From assembly GCF_900060185.1 (NCBI RefSeq), contig NZ_FIZY01000018.1:27893-91892 (forward strand): a stretch of 64,000 nt of DNA. The letters are read 5' to 3'. This document shows, one piece after another, positions 17,239 to 36,712 of this stretch. The notes beneath the pieces are model-generated. The model was not told where the DNA came from and did no database searches. It saw only the letters and a list, made by a program, of their open reading frames with translations. A program made the translations under genes and the position numbers. The DNA comes from Grimontia marina (GTDB taxonomy: Bacteria > Pseudomonadota > Gammaproteobacteria > Enterobacterales > Vibrionaceae). Each line of letters starts with the position of its first letter. The stretch's first letter is position 1.

Positions 17239-19374
17239 ATGACCGATAAATCTTCCAGCGCAGATTCGCCTCAGGAACTCGAAACCGAACTCAACCAGTT
17301 TGAACTCACCCAGCGGTCCGACTTTCCGCTAATCACCCGCATTGTCACTGTGTTCGGAATTGCGCTTTCACTCGTTCACATATGGTTTAACACGCTCGCC
17401 ACCTTACCTGAACTCTGGGTGTCCGCTGCACACTTCGCTGGTTTTTCAGTGATGTGTGCCTTGACCTACCCTGCAGCGGCTAAATGGCGTAAAAGCCGGT
17501 TTGCTCTGGCCATCGACATTGGTATTGCAGTCGCCGCTATTGCCTGTTTGGTTTACGTAATTTTCGCGGAAGACGCTCTTTACGAACGTGGTGTTACCTT
17601 CGTGACCAGCGACTGGGTGTTTTCTGTTATTGCCATATTGATTGCACTTGAACTTATCCGACGCACCATGGGCTGGTTTATCCCTTGCCTGATTGTCGTC
17701 GCATTGAGCTATGTAGTTTGGTGGGGAAGCTGGCTGGATGGAATATTCGCCTTCCCTGGGCTTTCTGCCGAAACCATGCTTTACCGCGCCTTTTATAGTT
17801 CTGAAGGCATGTTTGGCCCGATCTCCCGAATATCATGGAGCTATGTCTTCATGTTCATTTTGTTTGGAGCGTTTCTGGTTAAATCCGGTGCGGGTGATTA
17901 CATCATCAATGTTTCCCGTGCGGCGGCAGGTAAAATCATCGGCGGCCCAGGTTTTGTCGCCGTATTGGGTTCTGGCTTGATGGGTTCCGTCTCCGGATCC
18001 AGTGTCGCCAATACGGTGTCTACCGGGGTAATTACCATCCCCCTGATGAAGAAAGCTGGCTTTCCACCTAAGTTTGCAGCAGGCGTGGAAGCCGCAGCAT
18101 CTACAGGCGGGCAGCTTATGCCACCTGTTATGGGGGCTGGCGCTTTTATCATGGCGTCATACACCCAAATCCCGTACGTCGAAATCATCGCGGTATCATT
18201 TGCTCCAGCGCTGATTTATTTCCTGTCGGTAGCATTTTTCGTGCGCATTGAAGCAAAACGTTCAGGTGTTCATCAACTGGAGACCGACACACCTTCGATG
18301 TTCTCCGTGTTGGCATCTGGCTGGCACTATCTCATTCCACTCGCTGTACTTGTCGCCTTGCTGGTAATGGATTTCACACCAACCTATGCAGCAGGCATTT
18401 CGATTATTTCCGTTGTAGTTTCATCTTGGCTTTCACCGAATAGAATGGGTGTTGCGGATATCTTTGATGCGCTCGCCCAAGGTGCTCGCAACATGGCGAC
18501 CACCGCCGTATTACTTACAGGCATTGGATTAGTGGTGAATGTTATTAGTACCACTGGCATTGGGAATACCTTCTCCTTGATGATCAATGACTGGGCGGGG
18601 GGTAGCCTGTTCATTATGATTGTATTAGTTGCCCTCGCTTCTCTTATATTGGGTATGGGTTTGCCCGTTACTGCGTCCTACATCGTATTGGGTACCCTTT
18701 CCGCTCCAGCACTATATGGGTTGATTGCAGAGCAGCAACTGCTTGAGCTTCTCATTACAGGCCAACTGCCAGAAGAAGCCAAAACCATATTTATGCTGAT
18801 TGCGCCTGAACAACTCGCCGCTCTCGGCTCGCCAATGTCATTTGAAATGGCCGTCGACTTGGTCGGCAAAATCCCTGATGACTTTAAAGCAACGCTTCTG
18901 GAGCAGTCTCTTGGTCCAGTAACTGTTGGCTTAGCATTATTAGCTGCCCATCTCATCATATTCTGGCTATCACAAGACAGTAACGTGACACCTCCCGTCT
19001 GTTTAACCGCCTTTGCAGCCGCAACCATTGCCCGCACCCCGCCAATGGCGACAGGATTCAAGGCGTGGAAAATCGCCAAAGGGCTATATCTGGTGCCATT
19101 ACTTATGGCCTATACGCCATTGGTCGCTGGGGATTTCCAACAGATGGTGATAGTGACCCTATTTGCAATTCTGGGCACCTGGGCGCTTGTAGCAGGTCTG
19201 GAAGGTTATCTTGAAGGTCCAATTAATCCTCTATTCCGAACAGCGACATTTGGCATGGCGGCATTGATGATGTGGCCTGGACTTGATCTCTGGGCTCGCG
19301 TGTTGGGTGCTGCGTTATTCATTGCGTTAGTTGTTTACTCCTATAAAAAAGCACCAACACTAACCACAGCTTAA
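17239..19374 (+). CDS. TRAP transporter fused permease (DctQM type)
   Basis: A 711-residue membrane protein. The start at 17239 follows a GAGGGA site; a longer in-frame start at 17212 lacks one. The N-terminal four-span DctQ-like part (about 35-190) is fused to a DctM-like part of about 12 spans. The DctM signatures G-S-V-S-G-S-S-V-A-N-T-V near 260 and S-T-G-G-Q-L-M-P-P-V-M-G-A-G-A-F-I-M-A near 290 are present, as is L-G-M-G-L-P-V-T-A-S-Y near 475. This fused layout is typical of TAXI systems. It uses the sodium gradient to import the substrate delivered by the preceding gene's product. Confidence 0.9.
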   Translation: MTDKSSSADSPQELETELNQFELTQRSDFPLITRIVTVFGIALSLVHIWFNTLATLPELWVSAAHFAGFSVMCALTYPAAAKWRKSRFALAIDIGIAVAAIACLVYVIFAEDALYERGVTFVTSDWVFSVIAILIALELIRRTMGWFIPCLIVVALSYVVWWGSWLDGIFAFPGLSAETMLYRAFYSSEGMFGPISRISWSYVFMFILFGAFLVKSGAGDYIINVSRAAAGKIIGGPGFVAVLGSGLMGSVSGSSVANTVSTGVITIPLMKKAGFPPKFAAGVEAAASTGGQLMPPVMGAGAFIMASYTQIPYVEIIAVSFAPALIYFLSVAFFVRIEAKRSGVHQLETDTPSMFSVLASGWHYLIPLAVLVALLVMDFTPTYAAGISIISVVVSSWLSPNRMGVADIFDALAQGARNMATTAVLLTGIGLVVNVISTTGIGNTFSLMINDWAGGSLFIMIVLVALASLILGMGLPVTASYIVLGTLSAPALYGLIAEQQLLELLITGQLPEEAKTIFMLIAPEQLAALGSPMSFEMAVDLVGKIPDDFKATLLEQSLGPVTVGLALLAAHLIIFWLSQDSNVTPPVCLTAFAAATIARTPPMATGFKAWKIAKGLYLVPLLMAYTPLVAGDFQQMVIVTLFAILGTWALVAGLEGYLEGPINPLFRTATFGMAALMMWPGLDLWARVLGAALFIALVVYSYKKAPTLTTA

Positions 19375-19396
19375 ACTGACCGATTGAACCAAAAGC

Positions 19397-19424
19397 AAAA
19401 AAGCGCCTTTAAGGTGCTTTTTTA
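19397..19424. terminator. Bidirectional terminator
   Basis: A 12-bp stem with one G-T pair (19397-19408 with 19412-19423), A-rich on one side and T-rich on the other. It lies between the TRAP permease and the convergent cheV gene. Confidence 0.8.
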
Positions 19425-19436
19425 ACCAAAGGGACA

Positions 19437-20426
19437 CTACTTCTTTTCATCGACCAACACCAAACTATCCATCAAACCAACCATACGTCCAATTTCCGGT
19501 TTAGTGATAGTGTCATTAGCGCCCAACTCAAGTGCCTTACGGCGGTTGTCTTCACTCATTAAGGATGAAAACATGACAATGGGGATATCTTTGTATTCGC
19601 CAATATCCCTTAGCCTTTTCACTAGATGCAGGCCATCCATTTTTGGCATTTCTACGTCAGACACAACGCCATCAACGAATTCTGAAATGGGGAGCTGTTC
19701 CTCGGTACAAAGGCGAACGAATTCCATCATGTTATCCAGACCATCCTGACCATCCTTCGCAGTGATAACGTTGTAACCGGCAGACCTCAGCGTATTCTCA
19801 ATCAGACGCCTGATAAATGCGGAATCATCAACAACAAGGATGGTTTTCGCCTCTCGTCTTGCCATCATGGCATCATCTATGACCACGGATCTGTCTTTGG
19901 TGACATCGTATTTTTCCATGCTGAGCTCTGGGTTAATGTCAGCTATGATTTTCTCGAAGTCCAGGATCATAATGAGATTGGCTTTCTGACGGACAACCGC
20001 CACCACACAGTCCTGATCAGAAGATTCAAGGAATTGGCTGGGAGATTCCACCTCTTCCCAAGAAATACGGTGTATTCGACTTACACTATCGACCAAGAAG
20101 CCATTCGACATCTTGTTGAAGTCAGTAACTATCACTACTTTTTTGTCGATATTGCTCGTCGTAGGAACGTTAAGCCAACTGGCTAAATCCACTAAAGGAA
20201 TCAGTTTTCCACGGAGAGAAAATACGCCCAAGACATTCGGCTGCGCATTCGGATAGTCTGTTGTATCCGGAACACGAATAACCTCGCGTACTTTGGCCAC
20301 ATTAATTCCGTAATAGCATAATTTCTTAGACCCATCGGGTAATACTTTCTCTAATCGAAACTCTATAATCTCGAGCTCATTGGTACCACTTTCTGTCAAA
20401 ATAGATGTTTTAGGTTCTATGCTCAT
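19437..20426 (-). CDS. cheV: Chemotaxis coupling protein CheV
   Basis: A 329-residue protein with an N-terminal CheW-like domain (about 15-170) and a C-terminal receiver domain (about 195-325) with phospho-acceptor Asp in V-V-S-D-V-E-M-P. This two-domain order defines CheV. It links chemoreceptors to CheA and is tuned by phosphorylation. The ATG at 20426 is chosen; an upstream in-frame TTG at 20453 would add nine residues. It is monocistronic, away from any che cluster in the window, as is common for the several CheV paralogues of vibrios. Confidence 0.9.
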   Translation of the reverse strand: MSIEPKTSILTESGTNELEIIEFRLEKVLPDGSKKLCYYGINVAKVREVIRVPDTTDYPNAQPNVLGVFSLRGKLIPLVDLASWLNVPTTSNIDKKVVIVTDFNKMSNGFLVDSVSRIHRISWEEVESPSQFLESSDQDCVVAVVRQKANLIMILDFEKIIADINPELSMEKYDVTKDRSVVIDDAMMARREAKTILVVDDSAFIRRLIENTLRSAGYNVITAKDGQDGLDNMMEFVRLCTEEQLPISEFVDGVVSDVEMPKMDGLHLVKRLRDIGEYKDIPIVMFSSLMSEDNRRKALELGANDTITKPEIGRMVGLMDSLVLVDEKK

Positions 20427-20579
20427 ACCAGATCTCAATGCATGTAGGGGCAATAAACAGTTATGTCCCTTAACAGCATAGTCTTAATCTATCTACAGAC
20501 GACTCAATTAGCGAAATTAGTTACCTCCAATTCAACGCCTTGGGTTTAAAAGTCCATTTTATTTGGCACAGATCACAAC

Positions 20580-30833
<10,254 letters not shown>

Positions 30834-31288
30834 CACGGTACCTATTAGCCCTTACGAATCTCCCTTCCGACTGACCAATCTGTCTAGTTTTACCAACAAA
30901 ATTGCGGTGTGAGGTTATTTTGAATTGAAGCCGCCCATTACTGCGCTTGAAAGTCTGACGTACTCAATTTAGTAAAAAATTAATGCCCTACAAACAGTTT
31001 GGCCCTTAGAGGTTTATTTTGACCTGTCTCATTTTTGATATAAAGGCGATATAGACAAGCTAGAGGGCTTAAATCTGTTCAAACATGCCCTATTTTTTAC
31101 GTCGGTAATGCAAATATGTGATTTAAAGCAATTTCTGATGATGAAATTGTCTATTTATCTGAGCAGAAAGGCATTTTCATGAAAACCCAAACAGATAAAT
31201 CAAAAGGAATTTTCTAGGTTAAATCACTACATTTTGACGCATTTAATTTTTCTCACGCAAGGTCTAGTTTCGCTTTAAGGGAGCATTC
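30834..31288. other. Divergent promoter region between adhesin and TolC-like gene
   Basis: This 455-base AT-rich region holds no gene. Both transcripts must start here. I see no riboswitch-like fold and no operator that I can name with confidence. Confidence 0.6.
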
Positions 31289-32695
31289 ATGAAGCAACGT
31301 AACACCAACTATAGACTGCGGTTTTTGGCAAGCACACCCGGTATTCCTAATGCATGGAAACCTACATTAGGTGTCATCGTGTTTGCGCTTGTTTCAGTTG
31401 GTATTTCACCTTTGGTTCAAGCGCAATCCTTAGAACAAGCTGTAGCAATGACACTTTCACAAAACCCAACAATCAGAGAAGCCTATAACGAGTTAAAAAG
31501 TCGCGAAGCTGATATAGATGCATCACGAGGCGGATACCTTCCATCTGTTGATCTCGATGCAGGCATCGGCTACGCCCAATATGACAGCGACAATAACGAT
31601 GGAACCTATCGCCCCAGAGACGTTCGCATCAGTCTACGGCAGTTAATCTGGGATGGCTCTATTACTTACAACGACATCAAACGCACCCAAGCAGAAGCAG
31701 AAGCGCAACGTTTCCAACTGCTAGCTGACGCGCAGGATACAGCACTAGCTGTTACGGATGCCTATATTGAGGTTCTTCGCACTCAGGCTATTCGTGACCT
31801 TTCGCAGAAAAATCTCGACACTCATGAACGAATTGTCGGAGACATCCAAAAGCGCACGGATTCAGGTATCAGCTCTACAGCAGATCTTTCACAAGCAGAA
31901 GGTCGTCTAGCACAAGCTCAAACCAACTTGCTCTCAGCAATGAGTAATGTCGATGACGCAGTGATTGAATTCGAGCGTATTGTCGGTGCTTCCCCGCTTG
32001 ATTTGGTCGCACCAGAAGTGGATGCGAAGTATATCCCCCCAACGCTCTCAGAAGCACTCACCACGGCGAAAGAGAACAACCCGGTGATGAAAGTAGCAGC
32101 CAACGATGTTGAAGCAGCACACCGTCAATACAAGCAGGCGAAAGGAGACTTCTTGCCAACTTTCAGTATTGAAGCATCACAGGAATGGGGGGAAGAGTTG
32201 GACGGCCAACCGGGCGAGACCGACGAATTCCAAGCCATGCTGCGCATGCGCTACAACCTGTTTAATGGCGGTACGGATGCGGCAGAAGCGCGCAGCGCTG
32301 CATACCAAATAAATAAAGCAAAGAACATTCGACACAACGCGCATCGTCTTTTGATAGAAAGTACACGTTTGGCTTGGACAGCAAAAGAGTTGGCAGAAAA
32401 ACAAACCCAGTTCCTGCAACAACACGTTGATTCTGCGTCTAAAACGCTCGAAGCATATGAGAAACAGTATTTAATTGGTCGTCGTACCCTGCTCGATCTC
32501 CTCAACACGGAAAACGAGTTGTTCGATGCGCGTCGCTCATACATTGATTCTCACTACACCGGTATCTACTCAAAATACCGTGTATTGAACGCCACTGGCC
32601 TGCTGCTTGACGAACTACGCGTAGATACGCCAAAAGAGTGGAAGACCTCTATCTACGGCAAAAACAATGGAAACCAACAAGGAGACACAGAATGA
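31289..32695 (+). CDS. TolC-family outer-membrane channel (LapE/AggA type)
   Basis: A 468-residue outer-membrane efflux protein. An unusually long N-terminal region (about 46 residues) ends in a signal peptidase site after L-V-Q-A-Q. Two OEP repeats follow, with S-L-E-Q-A-V-A-M-T-L-S-Q-N-P-T-I near 47-62 and typical long helices (T-L-L-D-L-L-N-T-E-N-E-L near 405-416). In T1SS such channels export RTX adhesins; LapE also retains LapA. It is divergent from the giant adhesin and overlaps the OmpA lipoprotein by ATGA. The ribosome site AAGGGAG supports the start. Confidence 0.88.
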   Translation: MKQRNTNYRLRFLASTPGIPNAWKPTLGVIVFALVSVGISPLVQAQSLEQAVAMTLSQNPTIREAYNELKSREADIDASRGGYLPSVDLDAGIGYAQYDSDNNDGTYRPRDVRISLRQLIWDGSITYNDIKRTQAEAEAQRFQLLADAQDTALAVTDAYIEVLRTQAIRDLSQKNLDTHERIVGDIQKRTDSGISSTADLSQAEGRLAQAQTNLLSAMSNVDDAVIEFERIVGASPLDLVAPEVDAKYIPPTLSEALTTAKENNPVMKVAANDVEAAHRQYKQAKGDFLPTFSIEASQEWGEELDGQPGETDEFQAMLRMRYNLFNGGTDAAEARSAAYQINKAKNIRHNAHRLLIESTRLAWTAKELAEKQTQFLQQHVDSASKTLEAYEKQYLIGRRTLLDLLNTENELFDARRSYIDSHYTGIYSKYRVLNATGLLLDELRVDTPKEWKTSIYGKNNGNQQGDTE

Positions 32696-33333
32696 TGAAC
32701 GCTTTTCAGCGATACGCTGTCCTGTCTCGTCAAGTTCTCAGCAGTATATTTCTGATCATCGCAGCGCTGGTGTTGACAGGATGTTCCATCAGCGCGCCGC
32801 AAGCCCCCGTCGCTAGCCAACAAGCTGATTTACTGGATAATGACAGCGATGGAGTCATCAACGCCCGGGATAACTGCGAAGGCACCCCTGCTGGCGCCGT
32901 CATTAACAATGATGGTTGCTCAGAAGAGTTTGAAATCAGTGCCCGTGATGACCTCCATATCCTGTTTGCCAATGACTCTTCAAGGATCCCGGCAAGCTTC
33001 ATTGGCGAAGTCAATGACCTTGCCAGCTTTATGAAGTCTTTCTCCTCCATCGTGGTGGAACTGAAAGGGTATGCTAGCATTATTGGCGAGCCGGATTACA
33101 ACCTCACGCTATCAGAACGCCGTTCCAAGGCTGTCAAAAGTGCACTCATTGAACAAGGAATCATACCAGACCGTGTCCGCATTGTTGGCTACGGCGAGGC
33201 TGAACCTGTTGAAGCGCAGACCCAGGAACAATCCGACATTCTGAGCCGACGTGTAACGGCAAGCGTGAAAGTTTCTGAAACGGACATTGTTAAGAAATGG
33301 ACGATTTACACAACCTCACCTGAAGATGAGTAG
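32692..33333 (+). CDS. OmpA-family lipoprotein with calcium-binding TSP3-like motif
   Basis: A 213-residue protein starting within the tolC-like stop (ATGA), with AAGGAG upstream. A lipobox L-T-G-C lies at about residue 30. Next is a thrombospondin type 3-like Ca-binding segment (D-N-D-S-D-G-V-I-N-A-R-D-N-C). An OmpA peptidoglycan-binding domain follows (about 90-205, L-S-E-R-R-S-K-A-V, R-I-V-G-Y-G-E-A-E-P). It probably anchors the secretion channel or adhesin to the cell wall. This gene pair beside RTX adhesins is common in vibrios and shewanellae. Confidence 0.87.
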   Translation: MMNAFQRYAVLSRQVLSSIFLIIAALVLTGCSISAPQAPVASQQADLLDNDSDGVINARDNCEGTPAGAVINNDGCSEEFEISARDDLHILFANDSSRIPASFIGEVNDLASFMKSFSSIVVELKGYASIIGEPDYNLTLSERRSKAVKSALIEQGIIPDRVRIVGYGEAEPVEAQTQEQSDILSRRVTASVKVSETDIVKKWTIYTTSPEDE

Positions 33334-33354
33334 TCCTCGAAAGATATACAACGC

Positions 33355-33378
33355 AAAAGGGCCAATTTGGCCCTTTTT
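33355..33378. terminator. Bidirectional terminator
   Basis: An 11-bp perfect stem (33355-33365 with 33367-33377, effective loop formed by the central bases), with flanking A and T runs. It lies between the OmpA lipoprotein gene and a convergent small gene. Confidence 0.8.
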
Positions 33379-33415
33379 CATTTGTCGTTGTTATCGTTCG
33401 TAAGTGGTTGGAGAT

Positions 33416-33757
33416 TCAATGAAGGGTAATAGGGTCAATGGTTCCCTGATTGGTTGGCAATGCCAGCAGCAGCCAAAAATCTAAGTCAGTTTCAGTACAT
33501 TTATCCGGTGTTACGCGAATCACGCCTTTACACCGTTTACCACTCGGTTGCTCCAGAAATGCCCCAGGACGTCGTAAAGCTTCTTTAATGCATTCATCTC
33601 CAACGACAAACTGCAGGCCGTCATCATCGACGATGCTGAATAAGCGCCCGTGCTGATAAAAGTACACACGCTCGTTCTCGACTTCTTCCCGAATTCCTGA
33701 CACACCTAGCAGTGCTTGGCGAACAAAACCTGATAGCTCTAGCCCAGTCACACTCAT
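33416..33757 (-). CDS. Small cytosolic protein of unknown function
   Basis: A 113-residue protein. The start at 33757 (M-S-V-T-G-L-E-L-S-G) is chosen for the GGATAAG a few bases upstream; the frame is open for 14 more codons. The N-terminal half (F-V-R-Q-A-L-L-G-V-S-G-I-R-E-E ... V-Y-F-Y-Q-H-G-R-L-F-S-I-V-D-D-D) has the alternating strand pattern of TfoX-N/YjbR-like small domains. This resemblance is weak. It is convergent with the OmpA lipoprotein and shares its terminator. Confidence 0.6.
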   Translation of the reverse strand: MSVTGLELSGFVRQALLGVSGIREEVENERVYFYQHGRLFSIVDDDGLQFVVGDECIKEALRRPGAFLEQPSGKRCKGVIRVTPDKCTETDLDFWLLLALPTNQGTIDPITLH

Positions 33758-34218
33758 TGTTCTTATCCATAAATTTATTACAACGACATTCGCCACCACT
33801 ATAGTTATATGAAACGCTCTTTTGAGCCCAAAACATCAATATTCGTAAGAAAATCGTCAAAAAGTCTGACAGACTTATAATCAACTTCGTAAAGCACAAC
33901 TCATCATTATTAAGTTTTTAGGGAAAAAGCATCAGTTTCTGGTACCAAACATAGTTAAACCATAAAGAATACTGTCAATCGTATAGCAATAGAAAAATGT
34001 GTAGTTTTCATCAGTTTGATCTCGCACACAATTCAATCCCAATGCTTATTAACTTTGTTTATGCTGCACTACGCTTTAACAGTGAGACACACATCTCATC
34101 TATATACTCGTCTGCACTCCGTTGACGTTTGACTGCGTACCAATAAATAAGGAGGTGACCCCCGCCGACAAGATGACAACCTTTCTGTTCGCAATGTTAA
34201 TAACTAAGGAGAGACGGT
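33758..34218 (+). other. Intergenic region upstream of cryptochrome gene
   Basis: A 461-base AT-rich stretch without a convincing gene. It contains a 13-base perfect palindrome next to a TATAAT (33863-33881) and an 11-base exact match to the extended Shine-Dalgarno sequence (34148-34158) that is not placed before any good start codon. Confidence 0.55.
33863..33881 (+). promoter_or_regulatory. Palindrome adjoining a TATAAT hexamer
   Basis: AGTCTG-A-CAGACT (33863-33875) abuts TATAAT (33876-33881). This arrangement suggests an operator covering a promoter spacer on the plus strand. No clear -35 element is seen. Confidence 0.35.
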
Positions 34219-35502
34219 ATGAAAGGGCTTATATGGTTTAGACACGATTTACGACTGGCAGACAACCCATCACTCGTCGCCCTCTCCCGGCGCTGCAGCG
34301 AAGCCCTCATGGTCTACGTGATTGACCCTGAGTGGTTTAGACCTGCTCACTTTCAATCCCGTCACTTGGGACGATTCAGGGAAGAGTTCCTTTACCAATC
34401 TCTGCGTGCGCTGGAGAGCGAACTAAAAAAACGAAAACAACGACTGGTGGTGAAAGTCGGGAATCCCCTTCATGTCATCCCAGATCTGTGTAAAAAGCAT
34501 GGCATAAACCTCTTGGCAGTCACAGATCATCCCGGTGTGTATGAGCGTCAGCAAGTTGCCTATTTATCTCGAACACTTAGCTGTGAAGTCAGCGTCGGCG
34601 AAAGCTTTTCTCTCTTCCTCCGTAGCCAACTTACATTCGATAAAACCTCTTATCCGCCGACGTTCAGCCAGTTTAAGAAACACGTCGAAAATAAGAATAT
34701 TCTACCGTGTATTCCTATCAGTGCCCCGGATTCCTTACCAAAGCATATTGATGAACGACGCGACATCTGGGGTGGGCAGGAATTTGTCTACGACCTGACG
34801 CCTTATCAAGGTGGCGAAGACTCAGGTATGGTCCAGCTCAATCACTTCTTTTGGAAAACTCAAGGACTCAAAAACTACAAAGAAACCCGAAATGGTTTAG
34901 ATGGATGGCAGTTTTCTTCACGATTATCCGCCTGGCTGGCAAACGGTTCAATTTCACCTCGTATTGTCGCTGCGGAACTGGATAACTACGAATATCGTCA
35001 CGGGCGTTCAGACTCCACTGAATCCATGTATTCAGAACTCCTGTGGCGTGAATACTTCCAATGGATGATGCATTACCATGGCGCCAGCATGTTTGCCTTT
35101 GAAGGTATTAAGAATAAACGTCCACTCACCACCTATTACTGCCAAAACTACAAAGCCTGGGAACAAGGCACCACAGATTATCCCATTGTGAATGCCTGTA
35201 TGCGACAATTGAACCAAACCGGCTATATGTCGAATCGGGGTCGTCAGATCGTCGCTTCCTGTTTAGTCAATGAACTTGGTGTGGATTGGCGCTTTGGTGC
35301 GGCTTACTTCGAGCAGCAGTTGATCGACTTTGATGTCGCTACCAACTATGGAAACTGGCAATACCTGGCAGGTGTCGGCGCCGATCCGCGGGGTCAACGC
35401 CATTTCAATCTAGAAAAGCAAACCGAGATTTACGATCCTGATGGTACATTCGTCAAGAAATGGGCGAATTCGAAATCGTCAGAAAGTTTACTGAAGTTTT
35501 GA
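34219..35502 (+). CDS. Cryptochrome DASH / photolyase-family protein
   Basis: A 427-residue flavoprotein of the photolyase/cryptochrome family. The N-terminal Rossmann-like domain starts G-L-I-W-F-R-H-D-L-R-L-A-D-N. The FAD-binding helical domain ends with N-Y-G-N-W-Q-Y-L-A-G-V-G-A-D-P-R-G, a Cry-DASH signature, followed by R-H-F-N-L-E-K-Q. DASH proteins repair cyclobutane dimers in single-stranded DNA and may act as blue-light sensors. The start has an AAGGAGAG site. The gene is single and has its own terminator. Confidence 0.88.
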   Translation: MKGLIWFRHDLRLADNPSLVALSRRCSEALMVYVIDPEWFRPAHFQSRHLGRFREEFLYQSLRALESELKKRKQRLVVKVGNPLHVIPDLCKKHGINLLAVTDHPGVYERQQVAYLSRTLSCEVSVGESFSLFLRSQLTFDKTSYPPTFSQFKKHVENKNILPCIPISAPDSLPKHIDERRDIWGGQEFVYDLTPYQGGEDSGMVQLNHFFWKTQGLKNYKETRNGLDGWQFSSRLSAWLANGSISPRIVAAELDNYEYRHGRSDSTESMYSELLWREYFQWMMHYHGASMFAFEGIKNKRPLTTYYCQNYKAWEQGTTDYPIVNACMRQLNQTGYMSNRGRQIVASCLVNELGVDWRFGAAYFEQQLIDFDVATNYGNWQYLAGVGADPRGQRHFNLEKQTEIYDPDGTFVKKWANSKSSESLLKF

Positions 35503-35517
35503 ACATCAACAAGTGTG

Positions 35518-35543
35518 AAAGGCGACCTTAGGTCGCCTTTTTC
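35518..35543 (+). terminator. Terminator of the cryptochrome gene
   Basis: A perfect 10-bp stem (35518-35527 with 35531-35540) with a 3-base loop, followed by T residues. Confidence 0.9.
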
Positions 35544-35658
35544 TTACCCTAAAAACCACCAAGTAAAAGGAGAAAATCAAATCAGTCAACGCTTTCTGAA
35601 TGTGGCCAGTCGCATTGATTACTCCATTTACATGATGAAAATGATGGCTGAAATTACC

Positions 35659-36252
35659 TTACTCTAAAATTTCAATAATTCTGTCAGCTACTCTTTTCGC
35701 AAAGATCAACGCAGTGTGCGTTACCGGAAAAATTTCATGGCTAGCCATGCCTTCAATCTTGGTTTCATCAATCAGCACCGTACCATCCGATTCCTTACTT
35801 CTTAACAGCACAGCGGCTGGGCCAATACGCATGTCACCTGCAATGCTGTATAAGGTCGAACCTTCAGGCCATGTGGGCTCATAATCAGGCAGCAAGAATC
35901 GACTGGACTCCTGAAACATAAAATCGCTGATCCCAATCCCCTTAAAAAACGCCGCCACTTTGGAGCCTTTATGTGGCGTACCCAGCGTAATCACGGTTTT
36001 CACATGCTTGGACATCTCACTCTCGTTCTCCAGATAAACACGAGTGATCACGCCACCCATAGAGTGCCCCACAATGACGGCCTCCTCACCATCAATGAAT
36101 GCATCCATCTCACCAAACAAGGCTTTAAGATTTGGCATAACAGTGCTGTAAGAGATATTCAGAACCGCATGTCCTGCATTTGTTAAGCGCTTTTCCAAAG
36201 GGATCATGGCTACACCATGCATGTAAAGTCCATGTAATAGAATGATTTTCAT
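35659..36252 (-). CDS. Alpha/beta hydrolase, lipase-like
   Basis: A 197-residue hydrolase. The start at 36252 (M-K-I-I-L-L-H-G-L-Y) is favoured over 36291 because the first strand begins here and GGAG lies upstream. Features are the oxyanion motif H-G-L-Y-M-H-G, nucleophile S64 in G-H-S-M-G-G, T-L-G-T-P-H-K-G-S after it, an Asp in S-D-G-T-V, and a likely catalytic His in V-T-H-T. The arrangement resembles small PGAP1-like lipases. No signal peptide is present, so it acts in the cytoplasm. Substrate unknown. Confidence 0.8.
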   Translation of the reverse strand: MKIILLHGLYMHGVAMIPLEKRLTNAGHAVLNISYSTVMPNLKALFGEMDAFIDGEEAVIVGHSMGGVITRVYLENESEMSKHVKTVITLGTPHKGSKVAAFFKGIGISDFMFQESSRFLLPDYEPTWPEGSTLYSIAGDMRIGPAAVLLRSKESDGTVLIDETKIEGMASHEIFPVTHTALIFAKRVADRIIEILE

Positions 36253-36410
36253 TGTTTTTGTAACTCCACTACTCTGCTCGGTTTTTCGCAACCATCATAA
36301 TCTATTTATGATTGCCGAAAATGAGACGTCCGCAGCACGCTCTCACTAAGTACTTTTTATTGGGCTTAATACCCAAGAAGAACGTAATTAGTTACTCGGA
36401 GAACGTCATA

Positions 36411-36653
36411 ATGAAATCATCAAAATTGACCCTTCTCAGCATGCTGTTTGTTGCTGCGCCTTTTGTTGGACATGCTACCGAAACCGCCGGACAACAAGCT
36501 GAACAAGTTGCACAAGAACGTGTAGAAGAAATGAAAGCCGAAGCTGATTCTGCCGAGGCAGAGGCAAAAATCTTGATTGAGGAAGCTCAAAAGGATGTTG
36601 ATGCAATGGCAGAAGACGCCAAGAAAGATGCATCAGAAGCAGTAAGCGAATAG
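36411..36653 (+). CDS. Small secreted helical protein
   Basis: An 80-residue protein. The start at 36411 follows CGGAGA. A signal peptide (cleavage near V-G-H-A) leads to a mature part of about 57 residues that is nearly all Ala, Glu, Lys, Asp and Gln (E-E-M-K-A-E-A-D-S-A-E-A-E-A-K). It is a single charged helix or coiled coil. It is similar in style to the secreted helical protein at 523-912. Monocistronic with its own terminator. No family recognised. Confidence 0.7.
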   Translation: MKSSKLTLLSMLFVAAPFVGHATETAGQQAEQVAQERVEEMKAEADSAEAEAKILIEEAQKDVDAMAEDAKKDASEAVSE

Positions 36654-36676
36654 TTTGCTTTTCTTAAATATAGAAA

Positions 36677-36695
36677 GGCGGTCACTAGACCGCCC
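36677..36695. terminator. Bidirectional terminator
   Basis: A 7-bp GC-rich stem (36677-36683 with 36688-36694), between the small secreted protein gene and the convergent yjiH gene. Confidence 0.65.
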
Positions 36696-36712
36696 TTCTA
36701 TTGCAATTCTAC

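Noticed and set aside
34173..34241. A 22-codon upstream frame in the cryptochrome leader
   Set aside because: Spacing from the strong Shine-Dalgarno match is too long to call it a gene; kept only as a finding about the leader.
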